DNA of 64,000 nt from Phycisphaeraceae bacterium. Its GTDB lineage: Bacteria > Planctomycetota > Phycisphaerae > Phycisphaerales > UBA1924. The DNA lies in NCBI GenBank assembly GCA_020639215.1, contig JACKHA010000003.1, forward strand, positions 1-64,000. The letters are read 5' to 3'. Made by a program: the position numbers and the translations under genes. Position 1 is the first letter of the stretch. Each line of letters starts with the position of its first letter. Positions 51,525 through 60,384 of the stretch are shown here, piece after piece. The notes under the pieces are model-generated. The model saw only the letters and a program-made list of their open reading frames with translations. It did not search any database and had not been told where the DNA came from.

Positions 51525-52709
51525 ATGCCGCCCGACACCAACCACCCCGCCCTCCTCACCGACTTCGTCGAGGGCCTCATCCCACTCCTCGAACTCTGCA
51601 ACATCCACGCCCTCGACCCCCAGCAACTCGCGGCCTGGGCAACCTCCGACCACACCCAGCGCGACCTGGCCGCCCTCGCGCACCTCGCCCAACTCCGCGC
51701 TGCCGCCATCGCCGCCCAGGCCCACCCCACGGCCCTGGCGCGCCTGGCCACCATCGCCCTCTCGCCGACCCCAACCGACCCCAACGCCGACGCCACCGGC
51801 CCCCGAGCCCCCGCCCTCGCGGCTCAGGCAACCAACCCCAAAGCCCTCGCCCTCTGCGCCCGCCTCACCGAAACCACCCGCAAAGCCGCCACCTTCCTCG
51901 CGGCCAGCGCGCTCCGAGAGAGCCGCGAGCGCAAGCTCGCGCCAACTCCCACCAACACCGATGAGCCCCCCACCGAAGCGGCAACGCCTCGCATCGAGGG
52001 GGCGGGGCCAACAACCGAGGGGGCGGGGCTCTCCAGCCCCGCTCGAACGCGGCCACAATCCCAATCCAAACACCAACCCCCCGTCGTCACGAGCCAATCT
52101 CCACCGGAACGCACCGACCCATCGGACACATCTATCGAATCCGTAGCGGTCACACCCGACCGCGCACACCGCGAGTTCGACCACGCGGAGCCCACCACCA
52201 GTGGAACAGTGCCCACGATGGAGCGAGCGGGGCTCTCTATTGAGGAATCGGGGCACTCCATCGATGGGGCGGGGCGCTCGATCGAGGGGGCGGGGCTTTC
52301 CAGCCCCGCTCGAACGCGGCCACAACCCCAATCCAACCAACGACCCCCCGCCGTCACCAACCACGCCCCACCACCACGCATCACACCCCACGCTGCGCTA
52401 CGGACCTCAGCCGCCCCAATCTCTCAAACCGACTCGATTGACCCCACGCGATCACGGGCCGGGACCAAGAGCCACCACAGAAACACAGAAGCCGCGGCGG
52501 AACGCAACATCGCTGCCCCCGCATCCCTCAGCGCTCTCCGCGCCTCAGCGGTGAGTCCCTCCTACATCGATCAACAACCAGCAACGCCGTCGCCAGCACA
52601 TCACCGCATCACCGCCGGCACATCCCGATCCGTCCGATCCCCGGAGAACAGCGCATTGCTCGCCCCGGCCGGGAACGCCTCGAACGCCCCGTCCCCCCGC
52701 TCCACGTAG
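51525..52709 (+). CDS. hypothetical protein whose C-terminal two thirds is made of repeat DNA
   Basis: The first 135 residues form a plausible helical protein (LLTDFVEGLIPLLELCNIHALD, LRAAAIAAQAHPTALARLATIAL). After about residue 140 the frame runs through copies of intergenic elements: the GCAA hairpin (51924-51941), two 75-base direct repeats (52016-52090, 52283-52357), an 8-bp unit at 52475-52490 and a CTCAGCG word. The last 109 bases overlap the convergent prepilin gene. The real protein may be about 140 residues extended by insertions, or the tail may be non-coding. ATG at 51525; ATG at 51456 is in frame. Confidence 0.4.
   Translation: MPPDTNHPALLTDFVEGLIPLLELCNIHALDPQQLAAWATSDHTQRDLAALAHLAQLRAAAIAAQAHPTALARLATIALSPTPTDPNADATGPRAPALAAQATNPKALALCARLTETTRKAATFLAASALRESRERKLAPTPTNTDEPPTEAATPRIEGAGPTTEGAGLSSPARTRPQSQSKHQPPVVTSQSPPERTDPSDTSIESVAVTPDRAHREFDHAEPTTSGTVPTMERAGLSIEESGHSIDGAGRSIEGAGLSSPARTRPQPQSNQRPPAVTNHAPPPRITPHAALRTSAAPISQTDSIDPTRSRAGTKSHHRNTEAAAERNIAAPASLSALRASAVSPSYIDQQPATPSPAHHRITAGTSRSVRSPENSALLAPAGNASNAPSPRST
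51924..51941. repeat. hairpin repeat, copy B
   Basis: CGCGAGC-GCAA-GCTCGCG, a 7-bp stem with the same GCAA loop and the same AGAGAGC in front as copy A at 49471-49488; the second stem pair is exchanged (G-C for C-G). Confidence 0.7.
52016..52090. repeat. 75-base direct repeat, copy 1
   Basis: Matches 52283-52357 at 69 of 75 positions in the same orientation. It starts CGAGGGGGCGGGGCT and contains a perfect 8-bp hairpin GCGGGGCT-CTCC-AGCCCCGC (52023-52042). Confidence 0.85.
52283..52357. repeat. 75-base direct repeat, copy 2
   Basis: Second copy, with hairpin GCGGGGCT-TTCC-AGCCCCGC (52290-52309). Fragments of the same GGGGCGGGGC word lie between the copies, so this is a small repeat array. 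Confidence 0.85.
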
Positions 52710-53536
52710 CCCATCTCCGCCGGCGTCATCGCTTCCACATGCTCATCCGCGAACGCCACGTTCGCCTTCCGCCCGTGCCGCGCGTGCGGGGCCGAGCGGT
52801 GCTCGCCCCCAGGGTTCTGCGGGTCGCAGAAGTCGCCCTGCGTCGTCAATCGCGGCGGATCGAGCGAGTACCCGTGCCCGCCCAGCGCCGTCAGCATCGG
52901 ATGCCGGCTGCCGTCGTTCAGGTTCGGCGTCCGCGCCAGGCGTGCTTTGCCCCCCGCAGACCCCATCGCATCCGCAAACAGCACCGTCCCCGACGGGTCA
53001 ACGCGGCTCACCCGCACCGGGAAGTTCACGAACCCCTGCCCCTCATCATCGTTCACGAACCGCGCGTTGCCCAGGAACTGGTAGTTGTACCCGTACCCGT
53101 TGTTCCGAGTGCTCGTCCAGTCCGACGCATCCGGGCACAGGAACACCTCGTTGCCGATCTGCGCGTTGTGCTCGGCCGACTGCTCCGGCTGTGGGTTCCG
53201 CAGCGCGTAGAACCGCGTCTCAACGCCCAACTGCACGTACCACCGCGGGCGATACTGCTGCCCGTTGCCGACGTCGTAGATGTTCTTCTCGAACTGCGCG
53301 AACCGCCCCACCTGCCCCGGCACGCTGATGTCGTCGTTCGAATCCGCGTACAGACGCCACCCCACCGCCACCTGCTGCATCCGCGACAGGCACACCACGC
53401 CCCGCGCCGATCGCCGCGCCGCCCCCAGCGCCGGCAGCAGGATCCCGATCAGAAGCGCGATGATCGCGATGACCACCAGCAACTCGATCAGCGTGAAGCC
53501 ACGCCGCCCCGGGTCAGGCCCGTCCAAGAGGTGCAT
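52601..53536 (-). CDS. type IV-like prepilin (pseudopilin) with DUF1559-like body
   Basis: A 311-residue protein with a prepilin leader: RRGFTLIELLVVIAIIALLIGILLPAL, where the peptidase cut before Phe leaves the FTLIEL methylated helix. The body is soluble with WRLYADSNDDISVPG and HARHGRKANVAFADEHVEAM, as in the large planctomycete pseudopilin families. It could be exported by the GspF-type platform of this genome. ATG at 53536; the longer frame upstream overlaps the transglutaminase gene and is rejected. Confidence 0.88.
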   Translation of the reverse strand: MHLLDGPDPGRRGFTLIELLVVIAIIALLIGILLPALGAARRSARGVVCLSRMQQVAVGWRLYADSNDDISVPGQVGRFAQFEKNIYDVGNGQQYRPRWYVQLGVETRFYALRNPQPEQSAEHNAQIGNEVFLCPDASDWTSTRNNGYGYNYQFLGNARFVNDDEGQGFVNFPVRVSRVDPSGTVLFADAMGSAGGKARLARTPNLNDGSRHPMLTALGGHGYSLDPPRLTTQGDFCDPQNPGGEHRSAPHARHGRKANVAFADEHVEAMTPAEMGYVERGDGAFEAFPAGASNALFSGDRTDRDVPAVMR

Positions 53537-53676
53537 CGCCCGCTTCTCCACGCCCCCGGCGGCGGCGCATCGCGTGCGCCGGCCGCCCAACCGCCCGCAC
53601 CCCCAGGACAAACGCATCCTACAACCGCCCGCGCCGGGCGCGAAGCCAAATCCGCCCCGTCTCGGTCGCATCGCCC

Positions 53677-55902
53677 TCAACCCCGCCCCTCGACCGTCCG
53701 CAGATCATCCTCAACCGCCCCCGCCGCCTCGGGCGACAGCACCGACCGACCATATCGGACCCCGTAGTACGCCTCCACCACCCGCGACGCCGCCCCCCGC
53801 AGCCGCTCGTCCTCCAGCCCGCGCGCATGGTCCAGCGGCGGACGCCACCCCGGCTTGGCAACGCCCCGGCGCGCCAGCGCCGCCAGCAGCCTCGAATAGA
53901 ACCCGGCGTGGGCCAGGCGGGCCGCCCGCTCCTCACGCCGACGCTCGCGCAGCCCAAGCCAGACCGCCAGAAGGCGCGGCTTCAGGCTCTGCCACACCAC
54001 CGGCCCCCCCACCACCACCGCCACCCCGATGCACGCCACCACCATCATCGCCACCAGCCCGTTCCGCAACGCCGTGAACGCCAGCGACCGCCCGCCCGAG
54101 CGGATCCGCTGGGCGGCCTCCTCGGCCCACTGGTCGATCGCCGCCACGTCGATCCGCATCGCCGACACCAGGCTCGTCCTCGACTCGTCGTCGAACGCCA
54201 CGATCGTGGTGATCCACGCGTAGTTCACCGCGTCGAACACGCCCCGGGCCCGCGAGGCCAGCGTCGGCTCCGGGCGATGGATCCGCTGGAACTCGCCCAC
54301 CGGCGTCGGGTCACGCGTCTGCCACTGGTTCGGCCCGATCTCCACCTCCACCCACGCGTGCGCGTTGCTCTCCCGGACGATGTAGTGCTGCGTCGCCTCG
54401 TTGAACTCCGTCGCCACGTACCCCGTCACCACGCGCGCGTTGACACCGACGCTGCGGCACAGGGCGGCCATCGCGCTGGCGTAGTACTCGCAGTGCCCCT
54501 GGCGCTCCTCCAGCAGGAACCACTCGATCGGGTCCTGCCCGCGGCGTGGACGCTGGATGTCGAGCGTGTACGCGAAGCCCTCGTCGAAGTAGCGGTCGAT
54601 CGCGCTGGCGATCGCCGCCGCCTCGCCCCACGGATCGCCGCGGTCCACCTCGCTCCGCAGCCCGGCCCGGGCCACGATGTCCCTGGCCAGGGCCCGGACG
54701 GCCTCGGACGGCGGGGGCTCGGGCGGCGTGTACGGTCGCAGCGAGGGCGTGCGATCCACCTGGTCGACCGTCACGAAGTAGCGCAGGCGCCCGGACTGGC
54801 CCGAGCGGGTCATGACGCCCGTGTCCGGGTCGTGGCGCAGGCGCGATGGATTCTCGAACCGCACGAAGCGGGGACGCCACGACGTGAAGATCGGCGTGTT
54901 GTCCGCGCGCGCGTTGCGGATGATGATCTCCAGCTCGACCTGGGCGCCGCGGGTCTGCTCGTCGGCGGGGCGGAACGCGCCCTGTGTCGAGAGGGCCGCG
55001 AAGTTGGAGCCGCCGGGGATCTGGATCCCACCGCCGCGGTCCCGCCCGCTGGTCCACGAGCCGTCTTGGTAGTGTTCGAGCACGGCCCCTCGGAGGTAGA
55101 ACGTCTCGTCGGGGGCGCCGATGGTCAGGCGTCCGCCGGACTCGTTGGCCGGGTCGATCGTGCGGACAGTCAGGTCGAGCACGGGGGCGGAAGAGGTCGA
55201 GATGAGGCCGGCCTCGCCGAGGTTCACGCTGTCGGTGAACCCGGTGACCATGCCGACGCCGGCGTTGCCCCACTGCCCGAAGGCGTCGGCCCCCAGGCCG
55301 CGCGGGAACATGAGGAACACCGCCAGGCTGATCGCACCGGCGAGAAGCCACGCGGCGGTCATGGTGCGACCGAGCCCGGGGATGCGCTCGGCGCCGGGGC
55401 CGGGCCTGGCGGATCGCTTCAGGCCGGCGGCCTTGCGTGCGGCGGCCCGCCCGAGGTGGAACTGGAAGCCCACCGCCGCCCAGACGCAGATCAGCAGCGT
55501 GGGGATCAGGGCCAGCGCCATCCACAGCGAGTTGCTCGTGAGCAGCGCGCCGATCGAGAGGAACAGCGAGAGCATCACGAACTGGCCCAGGTCCGGGCTG
55601 GTCCGGCGGTCGAACGACTTGACCACAAGCACGCTGATCGTGAACCGGCAGAAGTGCGCGACGCTCAGGCCCTCGCCCATGCCCGAGACCACGGCCCAGG
55701 CGATGGCGATGAGGATGCCCAGCGTGACGACGACCCTGGGCACGGCCCGGTCGCCGCGCCGCTCGGTCACGCGCCAGCCGACGACCAGCAGCGGGATCGC
55801 CAGCAGGGCGGTCAGGATCGACTCGTCGGCGATGGCGTAGGTGAGGATGGCGCCGAGTGCGCCAAAGAACACCAGGAGGCGGAAGCCGCGATCGGAGTTC
55901 AT
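53677..55902 (-). CDS. transglutaminase-like membrane protein (TgpA/DUF3488 type)
   Basis: A 741-residue protein: about six membrane helices in the first 210 residues, a periplasmic region, then a transglutaminase core with Cys in GHCEYYASAMAALCR, His in SNAHAWVEVEIG and Asp in TRDPTPVGEF. A final membrane helix near residue 605 and a cytoplasmic tail close it. Such proteins, together with DUF58 and MoxR, form a presumed envelope-maturation system. ATG at 55902 gives ATGA overlap with the DUF58 gene. Confidence 0.9.
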   Translation of the reverse strand: MNSDRGFRLLVFFGALGAILTYAIADESILTALLAIPLLVVGWRVTERRGDRAVPRVVVTLGILIAIAWAVVSGMGEGLSVAHFCRFTISVLVVKSFDRRTSPDLGQFVMLSLFLSIGALLTSNSLWMALALIPTLLICVWAAVGFQFHLGRAAARKAAGLKRSARPGPGAERIPGLGRTMTAAWLLAGAISLAVFLMFPRGLGADAFGQWGNAGVGMVTGFTDSVNLGEAGLISTSSAPVLDLTVRTIDPANESGGRLTIGAPDETFYLRGAVLEHYQDGSWTSGRDRGGGIQIPGGSNFAALSTQGAFRPADEQTRGAQVELEIIIRNARADNTPIFTSWRPRFVRFENPSRLRHDPDTGVMTRSGQSGRLRYFVTVDQVDRTPSLRPYTPPEPPPSEAVRALARDIVARAGLRSEVDRGDPWGEAAAIASAIDRYFDEGFAYTLDIQRPRRGQDPIEWFLLEERQGHCEYYASAMAALCRSVGVNARVVTGYVATEFNEATQHYIVRESNAHAWVEVEIGPNQWQTRDPTPVGEFQRIHRPEPTLASRARGVFDAVNYAWITTIVAFDDESRTSLVSAMRIDVAAIDQWAEEAAQRIRSGGRSLAFTALRNGLVAMMVVACIGVAVVVGGPVVWQSLKPRLLAVWLGLRERRREERAARLAHAGFYSRLLAALARRGVAKPGWRPPLDHARGLEDERLRGAASRVVEAYYGVRYGRSVLSPEAAGAVEDDLRTVEGRG

Positions 55903-57293
55903 GGCGACGCCCCTTCCCGCTGGCGCGACGGGGCGGGACGGGTGCGAGCCGACGCCGCGGAGCGGCGTCCGGCACGCCCGGGCCTGGCGTTCGACTCGTC
56001 TCTGGCAGCGTCGGGATCGGTCGCCTCGGTCACCACCTCGCCAACGGGATCGACCATGAAGAACTCGCGGGCCAGGCGTCGCCACTTGTCGCGCCGGGAC
56101 TCGGGCGGCGCCGGGGGCAGCAGGATCTCGGGGATCGTGTCGCCCGGGGCCAGGTACGAGGCGATGTCGTCGGCATACAGGTGGCTGGCCCACGGCACAC
56201 TGGGCGAGCGCTCGCGCGTGGCGTGGACGACGACGACGGCATGGTCGGGGCGGATGCGGGCGTGGTCGAAGGCACGAGCGGCGCCCGAAGGCGGTTTGGC
56301 CGGCCCCGCCGGCGCGCCCTTGGCCTCGGCCTGCTCTTCGGTGCCCCAGACGGCGAGCATGTGCAGCAGGCGGCGCGCGTGCCACGCGCCGGGGGCTGGC
56401 AGGCGCGTGGCCTCGCCGGGGCGGACGATCAGGCCGACGCTGGCGCCGCGCTGGGCGAGCAGCTCGATCATGGCCGCGGCCAGGGCGATGGCCCGTTCGC
56501 GCTGCAACGCCTCGGCGTGCTCGGGCAGGTCGAGGCAGACCCAGACGATCGTCGGCGGTGGCGCGCCCTGCTGGCGGACGATCAGCGTGTCGGACCGGGC
56601 CGAGGGACGCCACGCGACCAGGCGCGGGCTGTCGCCGGGCACGTACTCGCGGACGCCGAAGAACTCGTCGGCGGGCCCGATGGCGGTGGCGGTGGCGGCC
56701 CCGCCGTGCCCGCGCCGGGCGGGGCGGGGCACCAGGTCGTCACGCAGGCGCACGCGCGCGGGCAGCACGGTGATCGTCGCGGGCAGGTCGAACACCATGA
56801 TCTTGCGCATGAGCCCGAGGGGGAACGAGGAGGCGACGGCGACGCTCTTGATCGAGATGACCCCGCGCCGGTTGGGCGTGGCGGGCGCCGCGGCGATGGG
56901 GCTTCGTCGCGCGGGCGCGTTGTGGAGGAACGCGACCGGCGCGCGGGCCAGCGGCGAGGCGCCCCTGGTCGACTCGGCGATGCTGAGGCCGAACATCGGC
57001 ATGAGGCGGTTGGCGTTGCGGACCTCGTATCGGAACTGCATGGGCTCGCCCGCGCGGGCGGTGTGGGGCGTGTGTCGTCCGAGTCGCAGGCCCATCATGC
57101 CGCTGCCGGAGAAGATGCCCGAGACCAGGATGCCGCCGAGCCCGAGGCCGAAGGCCCAGAAGAGCAGGTTGTTCTGGCCGTTGATGGCGCCGATGGCCAG
57201 GAAGAGCGTGGTCAGCCCGTGCAGCAGTCCCGCCATGGTGACGACGGTGTGTCGCGACGAGGGCGGGCGCGTGCTGGCGGTCTGGCGTTTCAT
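55899..57293 (-). CDS. DUF58 domain protein
   Basis: A 464-residue protein with two N-terminal membrane helices (about 20-65), a DUF58 core containing VREYVPGDSPRLVAWRPSAR and a von Willebrand A-like fold (VWVCLDLPEHAEAL). In many bacteria it is encoded with a MoxR ATPase and a TgpA-like transglutaminase; here the transglutaminase follows with an ATGA overlap but MoxR is absent from the window. It begins 13 bases after the scpB stop. Function in envelope assembly is inferred. Confidence 0.88.
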   Translation of the reverse strand: MKRQTASTRPPSSRHTVVTMAGLLHGLTTLFLAIGAINGQNNLLFWAFGLGLGGILVSGIFSGSGMMGLRLGRHTPHTARAGEPMQFRYEVRNANRLMPMFGLSIAESTRGASPLARAPVAFLHNAPARRSPIAAAPATPNRRGVISIKSVAVASSFPLGLMRKIMVFDLPATITVLPARVRLRDDLVPRPARRGHGGAATATAIGPADEFFGVREYVPGDSPRLVAWRPSARSDTLIVRQQGAPPPTIVWVCLDLPEHAEALQRERAIALAAAMIELLAQRGASVGLIVRPGEATRLPAPGAWHARRLLHMLAVWGTEEQAEAKGAPAGPAKPPSGAARAFDHARIRPDHAVVVVHATRERSPSVPWASHLYADDIASYLAPGDTIPEILLPPAPPESRRDKWRRLAREFFMVDPVGEVVTEATDPDAARDESNARPGRAGRRSAASARTRPAPSRQREGASP

Positions 57294-57306
57294 CTCGATG
57301 GCGTGG

Positions 57307-57975
57307 TCAGGCCAGGGCGAACTCGGCGGGGGGCGGGAGGTCCTTGAGCGAGGCCAGGCCGAAGGCCTCGAGGAACTGGCGGGTCGTGCCGTAGAGCATG
57401 GGTCGGCCGAGTTCCTCGGCCCGCCCGACGATGGTGACCATGCGGCGTTCGATGAGCGTCTTGAGGACCTCGCCGCAGGCGACGCCGCGGATCACCTCGA
57501 CCTTGGCGCGGGTGATGGGCTGCTGGTAGGCGACGATGGCGAGCGTTTCGACGGCGGCTCGGGTGAGGCGGGTCTGGGCCCGCTGCCCGTGGAAACACGC
57601 GAGGACCTCGGCGTGTTCCGGGCGGGTCATGATCCGCAGCCCGCCGGAGGCCGGCTCGATCGAGAAGGCACGCCCGTGCTGGGCGTAGGCGGCGTTGAGG
57701 TACTCGACCGCGGCTTTGATCGTTGTGCCGGTGACGCCCGGGTGGGTCGGGGCCAGCGCCTCGGCGAGTTTGCCCGGGGCGATGGGGCGGTCGGCGGAGA
57801 TGAGGATGGCCTCGAGGCTCGCCGCGATCGAGGCGGCGTCCGGCTCGGGCTGGGTGTCGTGGGAGGGCGCGTCGGGGGCCAGGACCTCGGAGGGGCGGCG
57901 GGCCCGCCCGCCCGGTTTGGGCTCCGCAGGGGTCTGGGTGGGCGCACCGTCCGTGTGCTTGACGCTGGTGTCCAT
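57307..57975 (-). CDS. scpB: segregation and condensation protein B
   Basis: A 222-residue ScpB. After a 50-residue polar leader come the two winged helices: ASLEAILISADRPIAPGKLAEAL and LTRAAVETLAIVAYQQPITRAKVEVIRGV, then GRPMLYGTTRQFLEAFGL. It works with ScpA and SMC in chromosome compaction. scpA is not adjacent; the genes downstream are DUF58 and TgpA, which may share its transcript. ATG at 57975. Confidence 0.93.
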   Translation of the reverse strand: MDTSVKHTDGAPTQTPAEPKPGGRARRPSEVLAPDAPSHDTQPEPDAASIAASLEAILISADRPIAPGKLAEALAPTHPGVTGTTIKAAVEYLNAAYAQHGRAFSIEPASGGLRIMTRPEHAEVLACFHGQRAQTRLTRAAVETLAIVAYQQPITRAKVEVIRGVACGEVLKTLIERRMVTIVGRAEELGRPMLYGTTRQFLEAFGLASLKDLPPPAEFALA

Positions 57976-58285
57976 GGTTCGATGCTACCCGCCCGGCGGC
58001 GGGCGGGGCCGGGGAACTGGAGATCGAGGGTCCGAGGCGGGGCGAGGGCCCGGAGAGGCGGTCCGCCCCGATCGGTTCGGCGGTTCCGCGGATTCCTACC
58101 CCGATTCGGGGGGCGGCCCGGCGGCGCTGGCGACCCCCGGGCCGCGACCGAGGGGTTTCGTGGGGAGGGCGTTCACGCGGCCTCAAGGGGGGCGGGGGGA
58201 GGTCCGATGTTCCGACGGGGCGCATCGGCGTGCGGCGCGTCCGCAAGTCGAGCCCGCTTCTTTCCTGCAACACGGGGGCCTCGCC
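57976..58285. other. intergenic region with a hairpin and no recognised gene
   Basis: The 310 bases between the divergent scpB and PilZ-like genes are very GC-rich. A 9-bp inverted repeat (58113-58121 with 58137-58145, GCGGCCCGG and CCGGGCCGC, loop 15) is the only structure noted. No promoter could be assigned. Confidence 0.5.
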
Positions 58286-59170
58286 ATGCCGGCCAGTCGG
58301 TCACGGACAGAGCGTTGGCGCGAGTGCCTGGCGCAGATCGAGCAGCGCCAGGGCGGGATCGAGCTGACGCTGCCGGTCGAGCGGACCGGGGCGGACGTGC
58401 CGGTCGGTGCGCGCGGCAAGAACCTCCTGTGGCGGGTGCGCCTGCTGCGCGTCGCGGACACGGAGCTGATCGTGGAGCGCCCGACGGCTCTGGGGCACGC
58501 GATCGATCTGGAGCCGGGGCTGGAACTGGTCGGCGTGATGGCGATCGGGCAGAACCGCTGGACGTTCAAGACACGGACGCTGGGGCACATGAGCCTGGGC
58601 GGGTCCGGTCGCCCGATGATGGGGCTGCGGCTGGGTGCGCCGGAGGGCGTGGAGCGGTGCCGTCGTCGTGAGCATGACCGGTACTCGCTGGGCGATCTGT
58701 CGATGCCGCCGGTCCAGGGCTGGGCGGTCTTGGATCCGACGAGCGTGGTGGCGGCGGAGGTGGCGTGCCAGGCAACGATCAACGAGGCGCGTGAGGCGGC
58801 GCGCGAGGGTCGGGCGTACCAGGAGCCGGGGCTGGTGCTGCCTGAGGTCGGGCCGGGGTTCACGGCGCAACTGACCAACATCGGCGGGGGCGGGGCGGGG
58901 CTGGTGCTTCCGGCGAGCGAGTCGGGCGGGCTGGACCGCGGGCGGGTGCTGTACCTGCGGGTCGATCTGATGCCGCACGTGCCGGCGCCGCTGGGCGTGA
59001 CGGCCCGGATCGTGCACCAGCACCTCGACAGCGGGATGAACATCCACGCGGGCGTGTGCTTCGACTTCTCGTTCAACCCGGGGCACAAGGCGTTCGTGAG
59101 CGAGCAGATCCGCCGGTACGTCGGGCTGCTGCAGGCGAGCCAGCAGACGCGGGCGCGGAAGGCGGCGTAG
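58286..59170 (+). CDS. PilZ-like domain protein, candidate c-di-GMP receptor
   Basis: A 294-residue soluble protein. The N-terminal half is a YcgR-N-like beta domain (GIELTLPVERTGADVPVG, LIVERPTALGHAIDL). The motif RRREHDRYSL at about 130-139 fits the RxxxR c-di-GMP site; a later TNIGGGGAGLVLP is a weak form of the DxSxxG motif. It would bind cyclic di-GMP and act on motility or matrix production, which would suit the exopolysaccharide genes, but the motif is partial. ATG at 58286, after a GGGGGCCTCGCC stretch. Confidence 0.6.
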   Translation: MPASRSRTERWRECLAQIEQRQGGIELTLPVERTGADVPVGARGKNLLWRVRLLRVADTELIVERPTALGHAIDLEPGLELVGVMAIGQNRWTFKTRTLGHMSLGGSGRPMMGLRLGAPEGVERCRRREHDRYSLGDLSMPPVQGWAVLDPTSVVAAEVACQATINEAREAAREGRAYQEPGLVLPEVGPGFTAQLTNIGGGGAGLVLPASESGGLDRGRVLYLRVDLMPHVPAPLGVTARIVHQHLDSGMNIHAGVCFDFSFNPGHKAFVSEQIRRYVGLLQASQQTRARKAA

Positions 59171-59206
59171 GCCAGGCCGGTTGATCGGCGCTCGGCTTCT
59201 CTGTGG

Positions 59207-59233
59207 AACGCGAAGGGCGCGAAGGGCGCGAGG
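59207..59233. repeat. 9-bp micro-array
   Basis: AACGCGAAG GGCGCGAAG GGCGCGAGG. An inverted counterpart follows at 59321-59347. Confidence 0.75.
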
Positions 59234-59320
59234 TAGGGTAAGGGATTCCTCTCGGAGCGTCGCGCGTCGGCGCGCGTTGGTGCTCGAGCGCATGACGGTC
59301 GGCTGTCTTTGCACATCGCG

Positions 59321-59347
59321 TTCTTCGCGTCCTTCGCGTTCCTCGAA
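59321..59347. repeat. 9-bp micro-array, opposite strand orientation
   Basis: TTCTTCGCG TCCTTCGCG TTCCTCGAA, the reverse-strand version of the array at 59207-59233, 87 bases away. Together they form an inverted pair between two genes that converge. Confidence 0.75.
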
Positions 59348-59358
59348 CGGGAGTCGGA

Positions 59359-60150
59359 TCAGATCACACCGGCGATCATGGCCGCGCCGAGGAGTGCCAG
59401 CAGCGCGGCGACGGTGCGGCGGACGTGGTGCATCGTGACCTTCTTGATGAGCTTGGCGCCGATCGCGGAGCCAGCGAAGGCGGCGACACAGGCGGCGGCG
59501 ACGAGGGTCCAGGGGACGCCTGCGGCGGAGGCGAAGTCCTTGGTGAAGAAGGCGGCCCCCGCGGCGTAGATGGCCAGGCGGGCGATGTCGACCATGGCGG
59601 CGATGGTGGCGGAGGTGCCGGCGAACTGCCTGGGGTCGGTGCCGGACTTGATGAGGAAGACCGAGCGGAGGGCGCCCTGGTGGCCCGAGAGGCCGCCGAA
59701 GAAGCCCGAGAGCAGGCCGCCCCAGGGCATGGCGCGTTTGGGGACGGTGGTCGCGGCGAATCGCTCGGAGGATTCGAGGAAGGCAAACGCGATGATGAGC
59801 GTGCCGATGGCCAGGGCGACGGGGGTGATGCGGGCGTTGATTGGGCCGAGGGCGTAGGCGGCGATGGCGGGGAGGGTGGCGACGCCGGCCAGGAGCGTGG
59901 CGCCGAGGATGGCGCCGGCGATGGCGGGCAGGCCGAAGGCGAGGATGAGGGCGCGGTCGGCCCAGCGTCCGATGAGGGCGAGCTTGAAGAGGCTGTTGGC
60001 CAGGTGGACGACGGCGGTGGCGCCGATGGCGAGTTCGGGGGGGAAGAAGACGGCGAAGGCGGGCATGAGCAGCGTGCCGAGGCCGAAGCCGGAGATGAGC
60101 GTGAGTCCAGCGGCCAGGAGTGCGACGGTGCAGACGAGGAGGTAGTCCAC
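59359..60150 (-). CDS. TauE/SafE family transporter
   Basis: A 263-residue inner-membrane protein with about eight helices arranged as two repeats; LLSGFFGGLSGHQGALRS is the family motif and LISGFGLGTLLMPAFAVF its first-half counterpart. The family exports sulfite, sulfonates or organic acids; the substrate is unknown. It is convergent with the PilZ-like gene and ends in an array-rich gap. ATG at 60150. Confidence 0.85.
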   Translation of the reverse strand: MDYLLVCTVALLAAGLTLISGFGLGTLLMPAFAVFFPPELAIGATAVVHLANSLFKLALIGRWADRALILAFGLPAIAGAILGATLLAGVATLPAIAAYALGPINARITPVALAIGTLIIAFAFLESSERFAATTVPKRAMPWGGLLSGFFGGLSGHQGALRSVFLIKSGTDPRQFAGTSATIAAMVDIARLAIYAAGAAFFTKDFASAAGVPWTLVAAACVAAFAGSAIGAKLIKKVTMHHVRRTVAALLALLGAAMIAGVI

Positions 60151-60203
60151 GGGGGAGGGTACGGGGAGGAAAGAGGGGAGAGAGGAGAGAGGAAGTGGCA
60201 GAG

Positions 60204-60243
60204 TGACGGAGTGACGGAGTGACGGAGTGACGGAGTGACGGAG
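60204..60243. repeat. 8-bp tandem repeat
   Basis: Five perfect copies of TGACGGAG, preceded by a degenerate TGGCAGAG. It lies upstream of the M19 peptidase gene, following a GGGAGAGAGG stretch. Confidence 0.92.
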
Positions 60244-60384
60244 TGATTCCTACACGCAGGGTTGCTGGAGACGTGGGACGAGTATGAGCGTGAGCACGCG
60301 TGTGGGGTGCGGGTCGCTTGTCCGGGGCGAGGATGTCGGCGTTGGGGTCGGGGCGAGGGAGGCGCACCGGCCTAACGTGCCCGC

